This document shows positions 22,752-31,786 of a stretch of 36,404 nt of DNA, in pieces. The position numbers and the translations under genes are program-made. Source of the stretch: Bacteroidota bacterium (lineage in GTDB: Bacteria; Bacteroidota; Bacteroidia; Bacteroidales; VadinHA17); the NCBI GenBank assembly GCA_030605195.1, contig JAUWBB010000005.1:1-36404 (forward strand), written 5' to 3'. The notes under the pieces are model-generated. The model ran no database searches and had not been told where the DNA came from. It saw only the letters and a list, made by a program, of their open reading frames with translations. Position 1 is the stretch's first letter; each line of letters starts with the position of its first letter.

Positions 22752-23186
22752 TTAGCTTTTTCCTGTATGTCCAAATCCTCCTTCGCCACGTGTTGTTTCA
22801 ACAAGACATTCTTCTTCTTTCCATTCAACTTTTTCATGCTTCGCTATTATCATCTGACAAATTCGTTCACCATCAACGATAACCACTTTCTTTTTTGATA
22901 AATTTATTAAAATTACACCTATCTCCCCTCTGTAATCGGCATCTATCGTTCCCGGTGTATTCAACACCGTAATTCCCTTTTTCAGTGCAATTCCGCTCCT
23001 TGGTCTAATCTGGGCCTCAAGGTTTTCCGGAAGTTCAATATATATTCCTGTTGGAATCAAAGCCCTTTCCAGTGTTTTAATAACTATTGGGTGTTCCAGA
23101 TTAGCCCGTAAATCCATTCCTGCAGATAAAGGAGTACTGTATTCTGGTAATGAATGCTTTGATTTGTTTACAATTTTTACTTTCAT
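22752..23186 (-). CDS. dut: Deoxyuridine 5'-triphosphate nucleotidohydrolase
   Basis: A 144-residue homotrimeric dUTPase that converts dUTP to dUMP and so keeps uracil out of DNA. All five family motifs are intact and in order: [33 protein letters not shown] (with the conserved Asp and Tyr that hold deoxyuridine), GERICQMII, and the C-terminal [14 protein letters not shown] arm. Length matches bacterial Dut. It lies upstream of the TPR/DUF4292/EnvC-like series with a 316-bp gap, and 166 bp after the flippase gene. Confidence 0.97.
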   Translation of the reverse strand: MKVKIVNKSKHSLPEYSTPLSAGMDLRANLEHPIVIKTLERALIPTGIYIELPENLEAQIRPRSGIALKKGITVLNTPGTIDADYRGEIGVILINLSKKKVVIVDGERICQMIIAKHEKVEWKEEECLVETTRGEGGFGHTGKS

Positions 23187-23352
23187 CCTTTTTGTGTTTA
23201 ATTTCTCTCTCTTTTTTGCTTTAATAATCCACTTTTGATAGCCAGATAAATTGTTATACGATTAAAACTATCCGTTATAAATTTAACTACTTACAATTAA
23301 CCAATAACTTTCAACACATAACTTATAACATTCTATCCTTCCTTTTTATCAA

Positions 23353-24825
23353 TCATTTTCCGTTAAATAAACCCTTTAAATCTTCTTTCCACATAATGAA
23401 TACAATAAAAATTAAATATATTATTGTGTTAATCCCTAATTTTCCTATTGTTGAATCAATATTTATTATTTCACTAACAAAATACAAAAACAGCGCTATT
23501 CCAATATAAACACTTATTGAAACTAAATCATATTTTATTTTGTAAAATTTGCGACCCCAAAAAAATGAAATGATAACCATTATTAAGTAACAGAAAAAAT
23601 GAGCCCACGCCGATGCATAGTATCCATATTCCGGTACAAAACCAATGTTTATTATAACAGTAACCATGGCCCCTGTCATAACAATAACTGCTCCGTATTT
23701 TGTCAGATCATTCAATTTATACCATATTGAAAGATTCACAAATATTCCATAAAAAAGATTCGCTATCAAAACAATCGGAACGATATCCAGCGCTTCCCTG
23801 AATTCAGGTCCTATAAAATGTTTTACTATTTCAATATACATCATAACACCCAGGAAAATGATCAAACAAAATATTACAAAATACTTCATAACATCAGCAT
23901 AAAGCTCCTTTGCATTTTTCTCTTTAGCTTTTGAAAAAAAGAACGGTTCTGCAGCATACCTGAACATTTGTATAAATAATGTCATAATCACCGCCACTTT
24001 AAAATTAGCTCCATAAATACCAACTTGATCAATAGCTGTACCTGAATCCGGTAGTAAATGCTTCAAAATAATCTTATCCAGCGCCTCATTAATACTCCCG
24101 CCCAGGCCGGCAATTAATAGCGGAAAAGAATAAATAACCATTCTTTTAAATAATTTCACCTCGAAATATAATTTTACCTGAAATATTTCAGGAACCAATA
24201 AGATTAACGTAATAATACTTCCCATCAAATTTGCAATAAATACGTAACCTACACCGATTTCCGGAGAATATATCCTTTCTATCCAGTTTTGTTTACCGTC
24301 TTCCAATAGTTTTGGTGCAGCATAGAGGAAAAAGAAAACTAAACCGATAATCACCCCGGTATTAATCAATTTAATTGTAACAAAACGAAGACTGCGGTTT
24401 TCTCTTCTAAGCTTTGCAAAAGGAATTGCTGTAAAAGCATCGATTGATATTATTATTGACAATATGATAATATATTCCCTGTTCAACGAATAACCAATAA
24501 TACCAGCAATTTTGTTATTAAACAAAAGTACTATTAGTACAAATGCCACAGAGGTTGTTAACAAAGACAAAAGTGCCGTGGTAAAAACTTTTTCGTTATT
24601 CTTTTCTTTCTCAGCGAACCTGAAAAAACCTGTTTCCATCCCATAAGTCAGTATAACAAGCAATACAACAACATATGCATATAATTCTGTTACGACACCA
24701 TATTCTCCAGGCATAAAGATCCGCGTATAAAACGGTGTTAATAATGCATAATTTAAAAATCTTGGAGCCATTGTTCCCAATCCATAAATGGCGGTCTGTC
24801 CTGCTAATTGTTTTATGTGATTCAC
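23353..24825 (-). CDS. Polysaccharide biosynthesis / oligosaccharide flippase family protein
   Basis: Inner-membrane protein of about 490 residues with around 12-14 hydrophobic segments, of the Wzx/MOP exporter type that flips lipid-linked sugars. The N-terminus KQLAGQTAIYGLGTM...LLTPFYTRIF is the typical start of Bacteroidota members, and EYGVVTELYAYVVV follows. I prefer the GTG at 24825 because it puts NHIKQLAGQTAIYGLG at the N-terminus, as in relatives; an ATG at 24906 gives 27 more residues and cannot be excluded. No glycosyltransferase or O-antigen cluster is adjacent, so its substrate is unknown. In this phylum it often sits upstream of dut. Confidence 0.88.
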   Translation of the reverse strand: MNHIKQLAGQTAIYGLGTMAPRFLNYALLTPFYTRIFMPGEYGVVTELYAYVVVLLVILTYGMETGFFRFAEKEKNNEKVFTTALLSLLTTSVAFVLIVLLFNNKIAGIIGYSLNREYIIILSIIISIDAFTAIPFAKLRRENRSLRFVTIKLINTGVIIGLVFFFLYAAPKLLEDGKQNWIERIYSPEIGVGYVFIANLMGSIITLILLVPEIFQVKLYFEVKLFKRMVIYSFPLLIAGLGGSINEALDKIILKHLLPDSGTAIDQVGIYGANFKVAVIMTLFIQMFRYAAEPFFFSKAKEKNAKELYADVMKYFVIFCLIIFLGVMMYIEIVKHFIGPEFREALDIVPIVLIANLFYGIFVNLSIWYKLNDLTKYGAVIVMTGAMVTVIINIGFVPEYGYYASAWAHFFCYLIMVIISFFWGRKFYKIKYDLVSISVYIGIALFLYFVSEIINIDSTIGKLGINTIIYLIFIVFIMWKEDLKGLFNGK

Positions 24826-24984
24826 CTTAAAAATATTTATTACACCTAAACAGATCCTGTTCACAAACTCCAAAGCTACCATGAAAGCCAAAATCTCAAA
24901 TATCAAAACCCAAAATATAAATAAATCACAACCGTTTTAATTAAAAAATAATTAAACGTAACTATTCAGTGTCTTAAGTTTGTA

Positions 24985-25050
24985 ATGCCTAAAATTGCTA
25001 ATCTCATTATACTTTGCATTTTTAAGTCGGCAATCTGAAGACCGGACTAT
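24985..25050. repeat. CGGCAATCTGAA-type repeat, copy B
   Basis: TCGGCAATCTGAAGACCGGA (about 25027-25046) matches copy A's CCGGCAATCTGAATACTGGG at about 15 of 20 positions. The preceding bases (CATTATACTTTG, TTTTTAAGT) also match those before copy A. Each copy lies just past the end of a minus-strand gene (CDF here, ybeY for copy A). The core can form a small hairpin with CCGGAC. Confidence 0.5.
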
Positions 25051-25929
25051 TTAATGTATGCTTTTAGTGTCTATATGAATTGTCGCCAAAATATTCATTT
25101 CTTTTTTAATTTCCCTAAATAAAAAATCTGTGATTTCTTTTGCTTCCTCCAATTTCATTTCCGCGGCTAGCACAATATGAAAAGTCATTTCACTATGTTG
25201 CCCATATTGATGAATATGAAAATGGTGCAACCTAAGTTCGGAAGTATCAATTTTTTCCGCTATGCCTTTGATTTTTTGAATTAACCTATCATCTGGTTTT
25301 TCGCCTAATAACGAGCTGCTTGTCTCCCTTATTATACTAAATGCAGCATAAAATAACATGAATGAAACAAAAATACCCAATAACCCGTCAACCCACCATA
25401 ATTTATTCCCCAGGATTATTCTAATCAGGATTATTATGGATGAAAACGCATCGGTACGATGATGCCACGCATCTGCTTTAAGCGCTTTAGAACCGATCTT
25501 TTTTGACGCCCAATAGGCGTATTGTGCCATTCCTTCTTTAATAATGATAGAAATTACCATTACAACAATTGCAAAGTTGTCAAATTCGACTGCCCGGTGC
25601 TCCCTAATTCTTAAAATGGATTCGCTTAAGAAATTAAACCCTATCAGTCCTAAAATTATACCCACAACCAAAGATGAAATCAACTCTGCCCGACCGTGTC
25701 CAAATGGATGTTCTTTATCGGGCGGTTTTGAGGCTAGCTTAAATCCTATTAAAATAATTACGGATGAAAAAGAATCAGAAATGGTATGCCATGCATCTGC
25801 AACTATGGCAATCGATCCGGTAACTATCCCTGCCCAATACTTCAATCCAAAAAGAATAACATTAAAAACAATGGATAACCATCCTTCAATTAATCCAAGT
25901 CTGTATGGGTGCTTCTTGTTTTTTGTCAT
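25051..25929 (-). CDS. Cation diffusion facilitator family transporter
   Basis: A 292-residue inner-membrane metal/proton antiporter with six predicted membrane helices and a C-terminal cytosolic metallochaperone-like domain (about 205-292, with HLHHFHIHQYGQHSEMTFH-type His-rich strands). Metal site A is visible as DAWHTISDSFSS in the second helix (HxxxD) and DAWHHRTDAFSS in the fifth (HxxxD). Such His/Asp sites are usual for zinc or cadmium exporters; the E. coli FieF protein has Asp at the first position. Substrate is inferred only. The gene is alone and lies upstream of the flippase with a repeat between them; no metal regulator is nearby. Confidence 0.93.
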   Translation of the reverse strand: MTKNKKHPYRLGLIEGWLSIVFNVILFGLKYWAGIVTGSIAIVADAWHTISDSFSSVIILIGFKLASKPPDKEHPFGHGRAELISSLVVGIILGLIGFNFLSESILRIREHRAVEFDNFAIVVMVISIIIKEGMAQYAYWASKKIGSKALKADAWHHRTDAFSSIIILIRIILGNKLWWVDGLLGIFVSFMLFYAAFSIIRETSSSLLGEKPDDRLIQKIKGIAEKIDTSELRLHHFHIHQYGQHSEMTFHIVLAAEMKLEEAKEITDFLFREIKKEMNILATIHIDTKSIH

Positions 25930-26198
25930 AACGCAAATCCTTTATCAAAAATTTTCCTTAGCGAAAATATATAATATTTATGTAAATCTGCTGTTGATTT
26001 TATCGTATAAACATTCATAAGCAAAATGGACCAATATTCAATATTATCTGCATTTAAAAACTATCTTTACTTGATTTTTTTTAAACGAATTATAGCTTCA
26101 ATATTTTCTGCATGTTTTTTTCTTGCATCCGGTTAATAATCTTTCAACCGTATATGTAACTTTTGTTAAATAAAGCTATAATCTTAAACCTTATTTTT

Positions 26199-27005
26199 AT
26201 GTTATCCACTAAACATTACACATTGTTAACCCTCCTTGTTTGTCTTATTTTCTCATCCGCCTGTAATTCCTACAAGAACAATAAGGAGCCACTTGTAAAT
26301 ATCAAAACCAGCATGGGCATGATTAAAGTCAAATTATACAATGAAACACCCTTGCACCGCGACAACTTTTTAAAATTGGTAAAAAGCAAATTTTATGATG
26401 GTTTGACTTTTCATCGTGTAATTAATCATTTTATGATACAGTCCGGTGATCCCGCCACCAGGCAAAACCCAAAAGGGTTATCAGAAAATCCTGACCTTGC
26501 CGAATATACTGTTCCTGCCGAGTTCCATTCTTCTTTATTTCATAAAAAAGGTGCGTTAGCTGCCGCCCGTAAAGGTGACGAAGAAAATCCTGATAAAGAA
26601 TCTTCTGGTTCTCAATTTTATTTTGTGCAAGGGGAAATCCTCAATGATATTCAATTAAACCAGCTTGAGCAAAGAATAAACAACATGAAAAAGCAATCTA
26701 TTTTTTTCAAAAACATTAATATTGAAAAAGAAAAGGCATTTGATTACGCTAAAATACAAGAGGCCGCCTCTTTAAAAACCGAAGAAGAATTCGCTAAACT
26801 TACCCCCTATATAATCCCTGAAATTCATAGGTCTGTTTACAAAACGATCGGCGGGACTCCACATCTTGATGGAAGCTATACTGTATTCGGTGAAATACTT
26901 GAGGGTCTGGAGCTAATTGACAAAATCGCTTCGGTAAAGACCGACGATTTTGATCGGCCATCAGAGAATATCATCATAATAAAGATGAAACGGGTTAGAA
27001 AATAA
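26199..27005 (+). CDS. Cyclophilin-type peptidyl-prolyl isomerase lipoprotein
   Basis: A 268-residue predicted lipoprotein (signal ending SSAC, Cys near residue 22) with a cyclophilin domain that would isomerise prolyl bonds in the periplasm or outer membrane. Canonical segments are FHRVINHFMIQSGD, then GALAAAR and SGSQFYFVQG. A roughly 70-residue charged helical insertion follows and the domain closes with LDGSYTVFGEILEG. Related Bacteroidota cyclophilins carry the same kind of insertion. A TTG at 26163 would add 12 residues, but the ATG at 26199 places the signal peptide correctly. pheS follows 72 bp later with its own promoter-like box. Confidence 0.93.
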   Translation: MLSTKHYTLLTLLVCLIFSSACNSYKNNKEPLVNIKTSMGMIKVKLYNETPLHRDNFLKLVKSKFYDGLTFHRVINHFMIQSGDPATRQNPKGLSENPDLAEYTVPAEFHSSLFHKKGALAAARKGDEENPDKESSGSQFYFVQGEILNDIQLNQLEQRINNMKKQSIFFKNINIEKEKAFDYAKIQEAASLKTEEEFAKLTPYIIPEIHRSVYKTIGGTPHLDGSYTVFGEILEGLELIDKIASVKTDDFDRPSENIIIIKMKRVRK

Positions 27006-27037
27006 AATTATTAAACCAGTCCAAACCAAAAATCCAT

Positions 27038-27045
27038 TAAATTTG
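27038..27045 (+). promoter_or_regulatory. Bacteroidota-type -7 promoter element for pheS
   Basis: TAAATTTG, an exact TAnnTTTG match, 32 bp before the pheS ATG at 27078. Confidence 0.5.
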
Positions 27046-27077
27046 TTTTTATTTCATTTAGAAAACCCAAGCTTGAA

Positions 27078-28118
27078 ATGCTATCTAAAATCGAAGAAAT
27101 CCTTAGAGAAGTAAAAAACTTCAGTGCTTCAAGCAAGAAAGATATTGAAAGTTTTCGAATAAAATACTTAAGTAAAAAAGGAATCTTATCAGCGCTATTT
27201 GAAGAATTCAAAATAATACCCCCGGATCAGAAGCGGGATTTTGGTAAAAAGCTCAACGAACTTAAAAATTTTATTCAGCTTAAAATTGACACATTACATT
27301 CCGAATTAAAAAAAAAGCCCCCCTCCAAAATCGATCTTGACCTAACCCTGCCCGGTGATTCCTTTAACCTCGGCTCCCGGCATCCTATTTCGATTGTCCG
27401 AAACGAAATTATTTCAATATTCACCCGTTTAGGCTTTACTATTTCCGAAGGACCAGAAATTGAAGACGATGCTCATGTTTTTTCCAAATTAAACTTTCCG
27501 CCCGAACACCCGGCAAGGGATATGCAAGATACCGTGTTTATTGAAAAATGTATTGATTCCGAAGGCAAAATTGCAGATATTTTATTGCGTACACATACCT
27601 CATCCGTTCAGGTGCGTGTAATGGAAAAACAAAAGCCCCCTATTCGTACTATTTCTCCGGGCAGGGTTTACCGCAACGAGGCTATTTCCTCCCGTTCACA
27701 TTGTATTTTTCACCAAGTAGAAGGATTGTATATAGACGAAAATGTTTCTTTTTCCGATTTGAAACAAACACTACTTTACTTTTCAAAGGAAATGTTTGGC
27801 GAAAAAACCCGAATCAGATTAAGACCATCTTTCTTTCCTTTTACGGAACCTTCAGCAGAAATGGATATTTCCTGTAAATTATGTAACGGTAAGGGTTGTA
27901 CGGTTTGTAAATACACCGGTTGGCTAGAAATTTTAGGTTGCGGAATGGTTGATCCCAATGTGCTTGAATATACAGGAATAGATAATCAAAAATTCACTGG
28001 TTTTGCTTTTGGAATGGGAATTGAAAGGATAACAATGTTAAAATACCAAATAAAAGATATCCGCTTGTTTTTTGAAAACGATATACGTTTCCTGCAACAA
28101 TTTAAATCAGCACTCTGA
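27078..28118 (+). CDS. pheS: Phenylalanine-tRNA ligase alpha subunit
   Basis: A 346-residue catalytic subunit of the (alpha-beta)2 PheRS. An N-terminal coiled coil (about 1-90) is followed by the class II core: [13 protein letters not shown] and PGRVYRNE...[13 protein letters not shown] (motif 2), and [16 protein letters not shown] (motif 3). A CxxC-x4-CxxC knuckle ([18 protein letters not shown]) sits before the third motif; a comparable knuckle is known in Firmicutes PheS, so it is not unusual. pheT is not adjacent, which separates it from the pheST operon of many bacteria. It converges on osmC with only 18 bp between. Confidence 0.97.
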   Translation: MLSKIEEILREVKNFSASSKKDIESFRIKYLSKKGILSALFEEFKIIPPDQKRDFGKKLNELKNFIQLKIDTLHSELKKKPPSKIDLDLTLPGDSFNLGSRHPISIVRNEIISIFTRLGFTISEGPEIEDDAHVFSKLNFPPEHPARDMQDTVFIEKCIDSEGKIADILLRTHTSSVQVRVMEKQKPPIRTISPGRVYRNEAISSRSHCIFHQVEGLYIDENVSFSDLKQTLLYFSKEMFGEKTRIRLRPSFFPFTEPSAEMDISCKLCNGKGCTVCKYTGWLEILGCGMVDPNVLEYTGIDNQKFTGFAFGMGIERITMLKYQIKDIRLFFENDIRFLQQFKSAL

Positions 28119-28136
28119 ATTGCCTCTTCCAACCTT

Positions 28137-28574
28137 TTATACTTCGTATAACTCAATTTTATAGGTTAATTCCAGTACATCTTTATACATTGCGCTAACC
28201 CCACAAGACCTGTCCTGTGATAATTCAACGGCACGCTTAATTTTATCATAACGCAGATCTTTTCCGAAAATTTCATATATTATATGCATCCTAATATATT
28301 GCTTCGGGTGCTTTTCTGTTAGATCCGCATCAACTTTTATGTTAAACTTATCAAAATTTACCTTCATTTTTCGCATAAGAGAAACAACATCCATTCCGGT
28401 ACATCCAGCCAGAGCAACCAACATTAACGGCTTCGGCTTTGGTCCCAAATTATCACCACCCACTCCAACATCAGCATCAATTGTTATTTTATGGCCACCT
28501 ATTTCGGCCTCAAATGCCATGTTCTTAATCCAGTAAACATTAACAGAATCTTTTCCTGTTATTTTATCCGTCAT
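28137..28574 (-). CDS. OsmC family protein
   Basis: A 145-residue OsmC/Ohr-superfamily protein. The two redox cysteines of the family are present: Cys58 in ALAGCTGMDVVSLMRK and Cys124 in QDRSCGVSAMYKD. OsmC/Ohr proteins reduce organic hydroperoxides with the help of lipoyl or thiol partners. This subgroup (YhfA-like) has less well known substrates, so peroxidase activity is inferred. Its ATG overlaps the stop codon of a 56-residue membrane protein gene upstream (ATGA), so the two are probably translated together. Confidence 0.92.
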   Translation of the reverse strand: MTDKITGKDSVNVYWIKNMAFEAEIGGHKITIDADVGVGGDNLGPKPKPLMLVALAGCTGMDVVSLMRKMKVNFDKFNIKVDADLTEKHPKQYIRMHIIYEIFGKDLRYDKIKRAVELSQDRSCGVSAMYKDVLELTYKIELYEV

Positions 28575-28741
28575 TCCATAATATTATTAAGAATTACATA
28601 AACTATAAAACCCCCAAGAATTAAGCTTCCGCTTATTACCAAAATCTTATTGCTTTCCATTCCACCCAATTCGGAAACCCCAAGCAAAACGACACCTGCA
28701 ACGATAAAAACAAGGCCTATGCGTTTAATTAAATCTTTCAT
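28571..28741 (-). CDS. Small two-helix membrane protein, 56 residues
   Basis: An ATG at 28741 opens a frame of 56 residues that ends in TGA overlapping the osmC ATG by 4 bp. The protein starts MKDLIKRIGLVFIVAGVVLL and has two hydrophobic stretches (about 9-23 and 33-51) joined by a short polar turn, typical of a two-pass inner-membrane peptide. Codon use is like its neighbours. I do not recognise the family. The tight coupling to osmC suggests that it is real and works with it, perhaps at the membrane, but no function is shown. Confidence 0.7.
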   Translation of the reverse strand: MKDLIKRIGLVFIVAGVVLLGVSELGGMESNKILVISGSLILGGFIVYVILNNIME

Positions 28742-29123
28742 ACTAATTTGTTTAAGAGAATATTACTAAACTTTTTGCCTTATAAATATATAAAAAATTA
28801 TATTAGAAATATGATATTACTCCGTAGAACTTGCCTTTATTAGAAAACTTTTTATTTTGATTATTAACTTGAATAATTCATTTGGATTTCCAATCAAGTT
28901 GGGAATGAAAGACTTATGTTACTTTTATATCCTTCCCGCGAACGGCTTTAGCACTCATGAGCGTAACGAATAACGCAGGAACCGAAGACCGAAGGGATGA
29001 GCTCAGCGAAGCTAATCCATTCATTTTAAATAGTTTATCAATGTTTATGAACTAAGCCCCGATAGCTATCGTGTCGATCTCACTTAAATTATGAATGCTT
29101 AAAATTTAAAATGCCTCCAATTC
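28742..29123. other. Intergenic region between osmC's partner and ruvB
   Basis: 382 bp, AT-rich at its left end. It contains a nested hairpin (ACTTGA/TCAAGT at 28868-28900 around TTGGA/TCCAA), a CTCATGAG-cored repeat (28954-28961) within alternating CGAA/CGCA runs, and the 12-bp palindrome CGATAGCTATCG (29060-29071). No gene is supported. Confidence 0.55.
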
Positions 29124-30146
29124 TTAAAATAACAAACCGGTTCTTCCTGTTTGTTTTATTTTAAGGTGGTTATAGGCAAATTCTGTTACCTCTCTGCCTC
29201 TGGGTGTACGTTTTATATATCCTTCTTTTATTAGAAAAGGTTCATAAACTTCTTCAATTGTACCGCTGTCTTCTCCAACTGCCGTGGCTATCGTTGAAAG
29301 ACCAACTGGCCCACCATTAAATTTTTCTATGATTGTCAATAAAATTCTTAAATCCATTTCATCAAGACCGTGTTTATCAATATTCATTGCTTTCAATGAA
29401 TATTCTGCTATATCTATATCGATATCACCACTTCCTTTTACCTGGGCAAAATCTCTTACTCTGCGAAGCAAAGCATTTGCTATTCGAGGTGTTCCCCTGC
29501 TCCTTTTAGCAACTTCATCAACAGCATCATTTTCTATCTTCACCTTCAGTATTCCTGCTGACCGGTGTATAATTTTTGTCAATATCTTTGCGTCATAATA
29601 CTCGAGATGAAACCGGATACTAAACCTTGCTCTCAACGGGCTTGTTAATAGTCCTGATCTAGTTGTGGCTCCAATTAAAGTAAATGGGTTAAGATTTAAT
29701 TGTATTGATCTTGCATTCGGACCCTTGTCGATCATAATATCAATATTATAATCTTCCATAGCTGAATATAAATATTCTTCCACTACTGGGCTTAACCTGT
29801 GTATTTCGTCAATAAACAGAACATCGTTTTCTTCAAGGCTGGTTAAAAGACCCGCCAGATCACCTGGTTTGTCCAGCACCGGCCCGGAAGTTATTTTTAT
29901 GTTTACAGCCAATTCGTGAGCAATAATGTTTGCCAGAGTGGTTTTACCCAAACCCGGCGGGCCATTAAGAAGTACATGATCCAATGCCTCTTTTCTCATC
30001 ATCGCTGCTTCAACAAATACTTTTAAATTCTTTATAACTTTTTGTTGACCGCTAAATTCAGCAAACTCCACCGGTCGAAGTTTCTTTTCATACTCCCTTT
30101 CCGTTGCCGATAACAAATCCGCTCTGACATTAAATTCTTTTTCCAT
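29124..30146 (-). CDS. ruvB: Holliday junction branch migration DNA helicase RuvB
   Basis: A 340-residue AAA+ motor that, with RuvA, drives branch migration of Holliday junctions. Walker A is GPPGLGKT (62-69), Walker [11 protein letters not shown] (about 108-118), sensor [18 protein letters not shown], and sensor [15 protein letters not shown]. The C-terminal winged helix has [20 protein letters not shown]. Length and motifs match the family. The MORN-repeat gene ends 27 bp upstream in the same direction, so they are likely cotranscribed. ruvA and ruvC are not here. Confidence 0.97.
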   Translation of the reverse strand: MEKEFNVRADLLSATEREYEKKLRPVEFAEFSGQQKVIKNLKVFVEAAMMRKEALDHVLLNGPPGLGKTTLANIIAHELAVNIKITSGPVLDKPGDLAGLLTSLEENDVLFIDEIHRLSPVVEEYLYSAMEDYNIDIMIDKGPNARSIQLNLNPFTLIGATTRSGLLTSPLRARFSIRFHLEYYDAKILTKIIHRSAGILKVKIENDAVDEVAKRSRGTPRIANALLRRVRDFAQVKGSGDIDIDIAEYSLKAMNIDKHGLDEMDLRILLTIIEKFNGGPVGLSTIATAVGEDSGTIEEVYEPFLIKEGYIKRTPRGREVTEFAYNHLKIKQTGRTGLLF

Positions 30147-30173
30147 ATAGCTTAATTCAATAATATAGCAGAT

Positions 30174-31733
30174 TTATTTTACCAATCTCACATCGCTCTC
30201 CGGAAGTTTTACTTTTATTCCGTTAATCCGGTACTCAACATCATTCCTATAGGTAATGGTCATGATCAGATTTCCTTCCTGATTATACTTTTTCCATGTT
30301 TTCTCCATGATTCCCATCGAATAAAATTGCTCTTCTTTCAGGTTTCCGTTCTCCCAAAATTTTTTATGCTTCCCGTCCGGATTATCCTGCTTATAGTTAC
30401 CTATGTATTTCATCGATCCGTTATCGTAAAAATATTTCCATATACCTTCTCTTAATCCGACTATATATTTTCCTTCTTCTGTATGATCTCCAACATTATA
30501 AAACCATTCGCCCTCTTTTTCACTTTCCAGATAATCACCTTTCGCAATTAAATCTCCTTTCTCTGAATATTCTATGGATATTCCATCTTCTTTTCCATTA
30601 TAATATTCTTCTTCCCTGAGAATATTGCCATTCTTGTGATACCATGTCCATAATCCTTCCGGCTTATTACTCCTGAAACTACCCTCCTGCTCAATGGCGC
30701 CATTCTTAAAATAATATGTCCATTTTCCTGACTGTTGATTACGTATATATTCTCCATCCGATCTTTTTTCTCCTGACGAATAATAATTCTTCCATGCACC
30801 CAGCTTTTCTCCCTTTTCATTCACTATGCCCACCGAAACAACATTACCATTATCATTGTATATCTTTGAACTAACAACATCCCCTTCAGAAGAATATTTT
30901 CGGTGTATTCCTATCGGTACGTTCTTCCTGAATGGTCCTGTATATATAAGATTTCCATTTTTATCGTATTCTCTTTTTATCTCTACAGTCTGGCTATCTT
31001 CAATATTTTCCTCAACAATTTTTCCTTCACTATACTGAATTGTTAAAATTAAATCTCCTTTATGATCATACTCCTTGTATAACCCGTGTAAAAGGTCACC
31101 CTTGTATGATCTTTCAACAGATACTTTTCCATCATTATTAAAATCTTTCCACACTCCCTGTTTAAGTCCGTCTTTGTCTTTTCTATTGATTCTCTGCCGG
31201 TCAATTAAAACACCTTTATGATATTCAAATAAAGTTATTATAACGTTTTCCTTAGAGTATTCTTTTGCTAATCCCTGTTTCCCGCCATTTACATAATTTA
31301 CTACTCTATATATTTTTCCATCGTTGTAATAATAAAAGGATAATCCTTCTTTTTTTTCGTTAACATAAAGTTCTTTAGAAATAATATTCCTATTTTGAGA
31401 GGTAACACCGCTTTTATTTTCATATTTATAATAATAACCATTTCTTTTTCCATATACATAACTTATTCTTTCAATCGTATCACCTACTTGATTATAAAAC
31501 ACCCAAATACTATCAAGTAAAAAATTTCTTCTTTTTCCTTCCGATTTTTTTATCCCCGTTACATAATACGTTTTCCAGTATCCATCAGGTTTTCCGTTTT
31601 TCATAAATCCTTCGCTCGAAATTTGACCGTTTGGATAATAAAAAATATTATAGCCATCAGGATCAATTTCTGCCTTTTGTCCAATACATACAATAGAGCT
31701 AAATAATATAACCAAAAGAAAATAATTTCTCAT
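30174..31733 (-). CDS. MORN/YwqK-repeat protein with signal peptide
   Basis: A 519-residue exported or membrane-anchored protein. After a hydrophobic N-terminus (residues about 4-18), roughly 15-20 short repeats of about 23 residues fill the whole length, with the pattern G.(Y/W)..YY..G.....G.Y..G...G. Examples are YYPNGQISSEGFMKNGKPDG, YYFKNGAIEQEGSFRSNKPEG and YFYDNGSMKYIGNYKQDNPDG. These are MORN_2 repeats, which the databases often label 'toxin-antitoxin system YwqK family antitoxin'. No toxin gene is adjacent, so that label should not be taken as a function. It lies between nadA and ruvB. Confidence 0.85.
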   Translation of the reverse strand: MRNYFLLVILFSSIVCIGQKAEIDPDGYNIFYYPNGQISSEGFMKNGKPDGYWKTYYVTGIKKSEGKRRNFLLDSIWVFYNQVGDTIERISYVYGKRNGYYYKYENKSGVTSQNRNIISKELYVNEKKEGLSFYYYNDGKIYRVVNYVNGGKQGLAKEYSKENVIITLFEYHKGVLIDRQRINRKDKDGLKQGVWKDFNNDGKVSVERSYKGDLLHGLYKEYDHKGDLILTIQYSEGKIVEENIEDSQTVEIKREYDKNGNLIYTGPFRKNVPIGIHRKYSSEGDVVSSKIYNDNGNVVSVGIVNEKGEKLGAWKNYYSSGEKRSDGEYIRNQQSGKWTYYFKNGAIEQEGSFRSNKPEGLWTWYHKNGNILREEEYYNGKEDGISIEYSEKGDLIAKGDYLESEKEGEWFYNVGDHTEEGKYIVGLREGIWKYFYDNGSMKYIGNYKQDNPDGKHKKFWENGNLKEEQFYSMGIMEKTWKKYNQEGNLIMTITYRNDVEYRINGIKVKLPESDVRLVK

Positions 31734-31786
31734 TTAATATTTATTTTTCAATACTTTCCGCTTATGTTATATACTTCCTTTGAACA

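Noticed and set aside
22787-22796. CACGTG core within dut as a third parS
   Set aside because: Flanking bases do not match the parS arms.
30174-31733. Toxin-antitoxin system (YwqK label)
   Set aside because: No toxin gene on either side; neighbours are nadA and ruvB, and the protein has a signal peptide.
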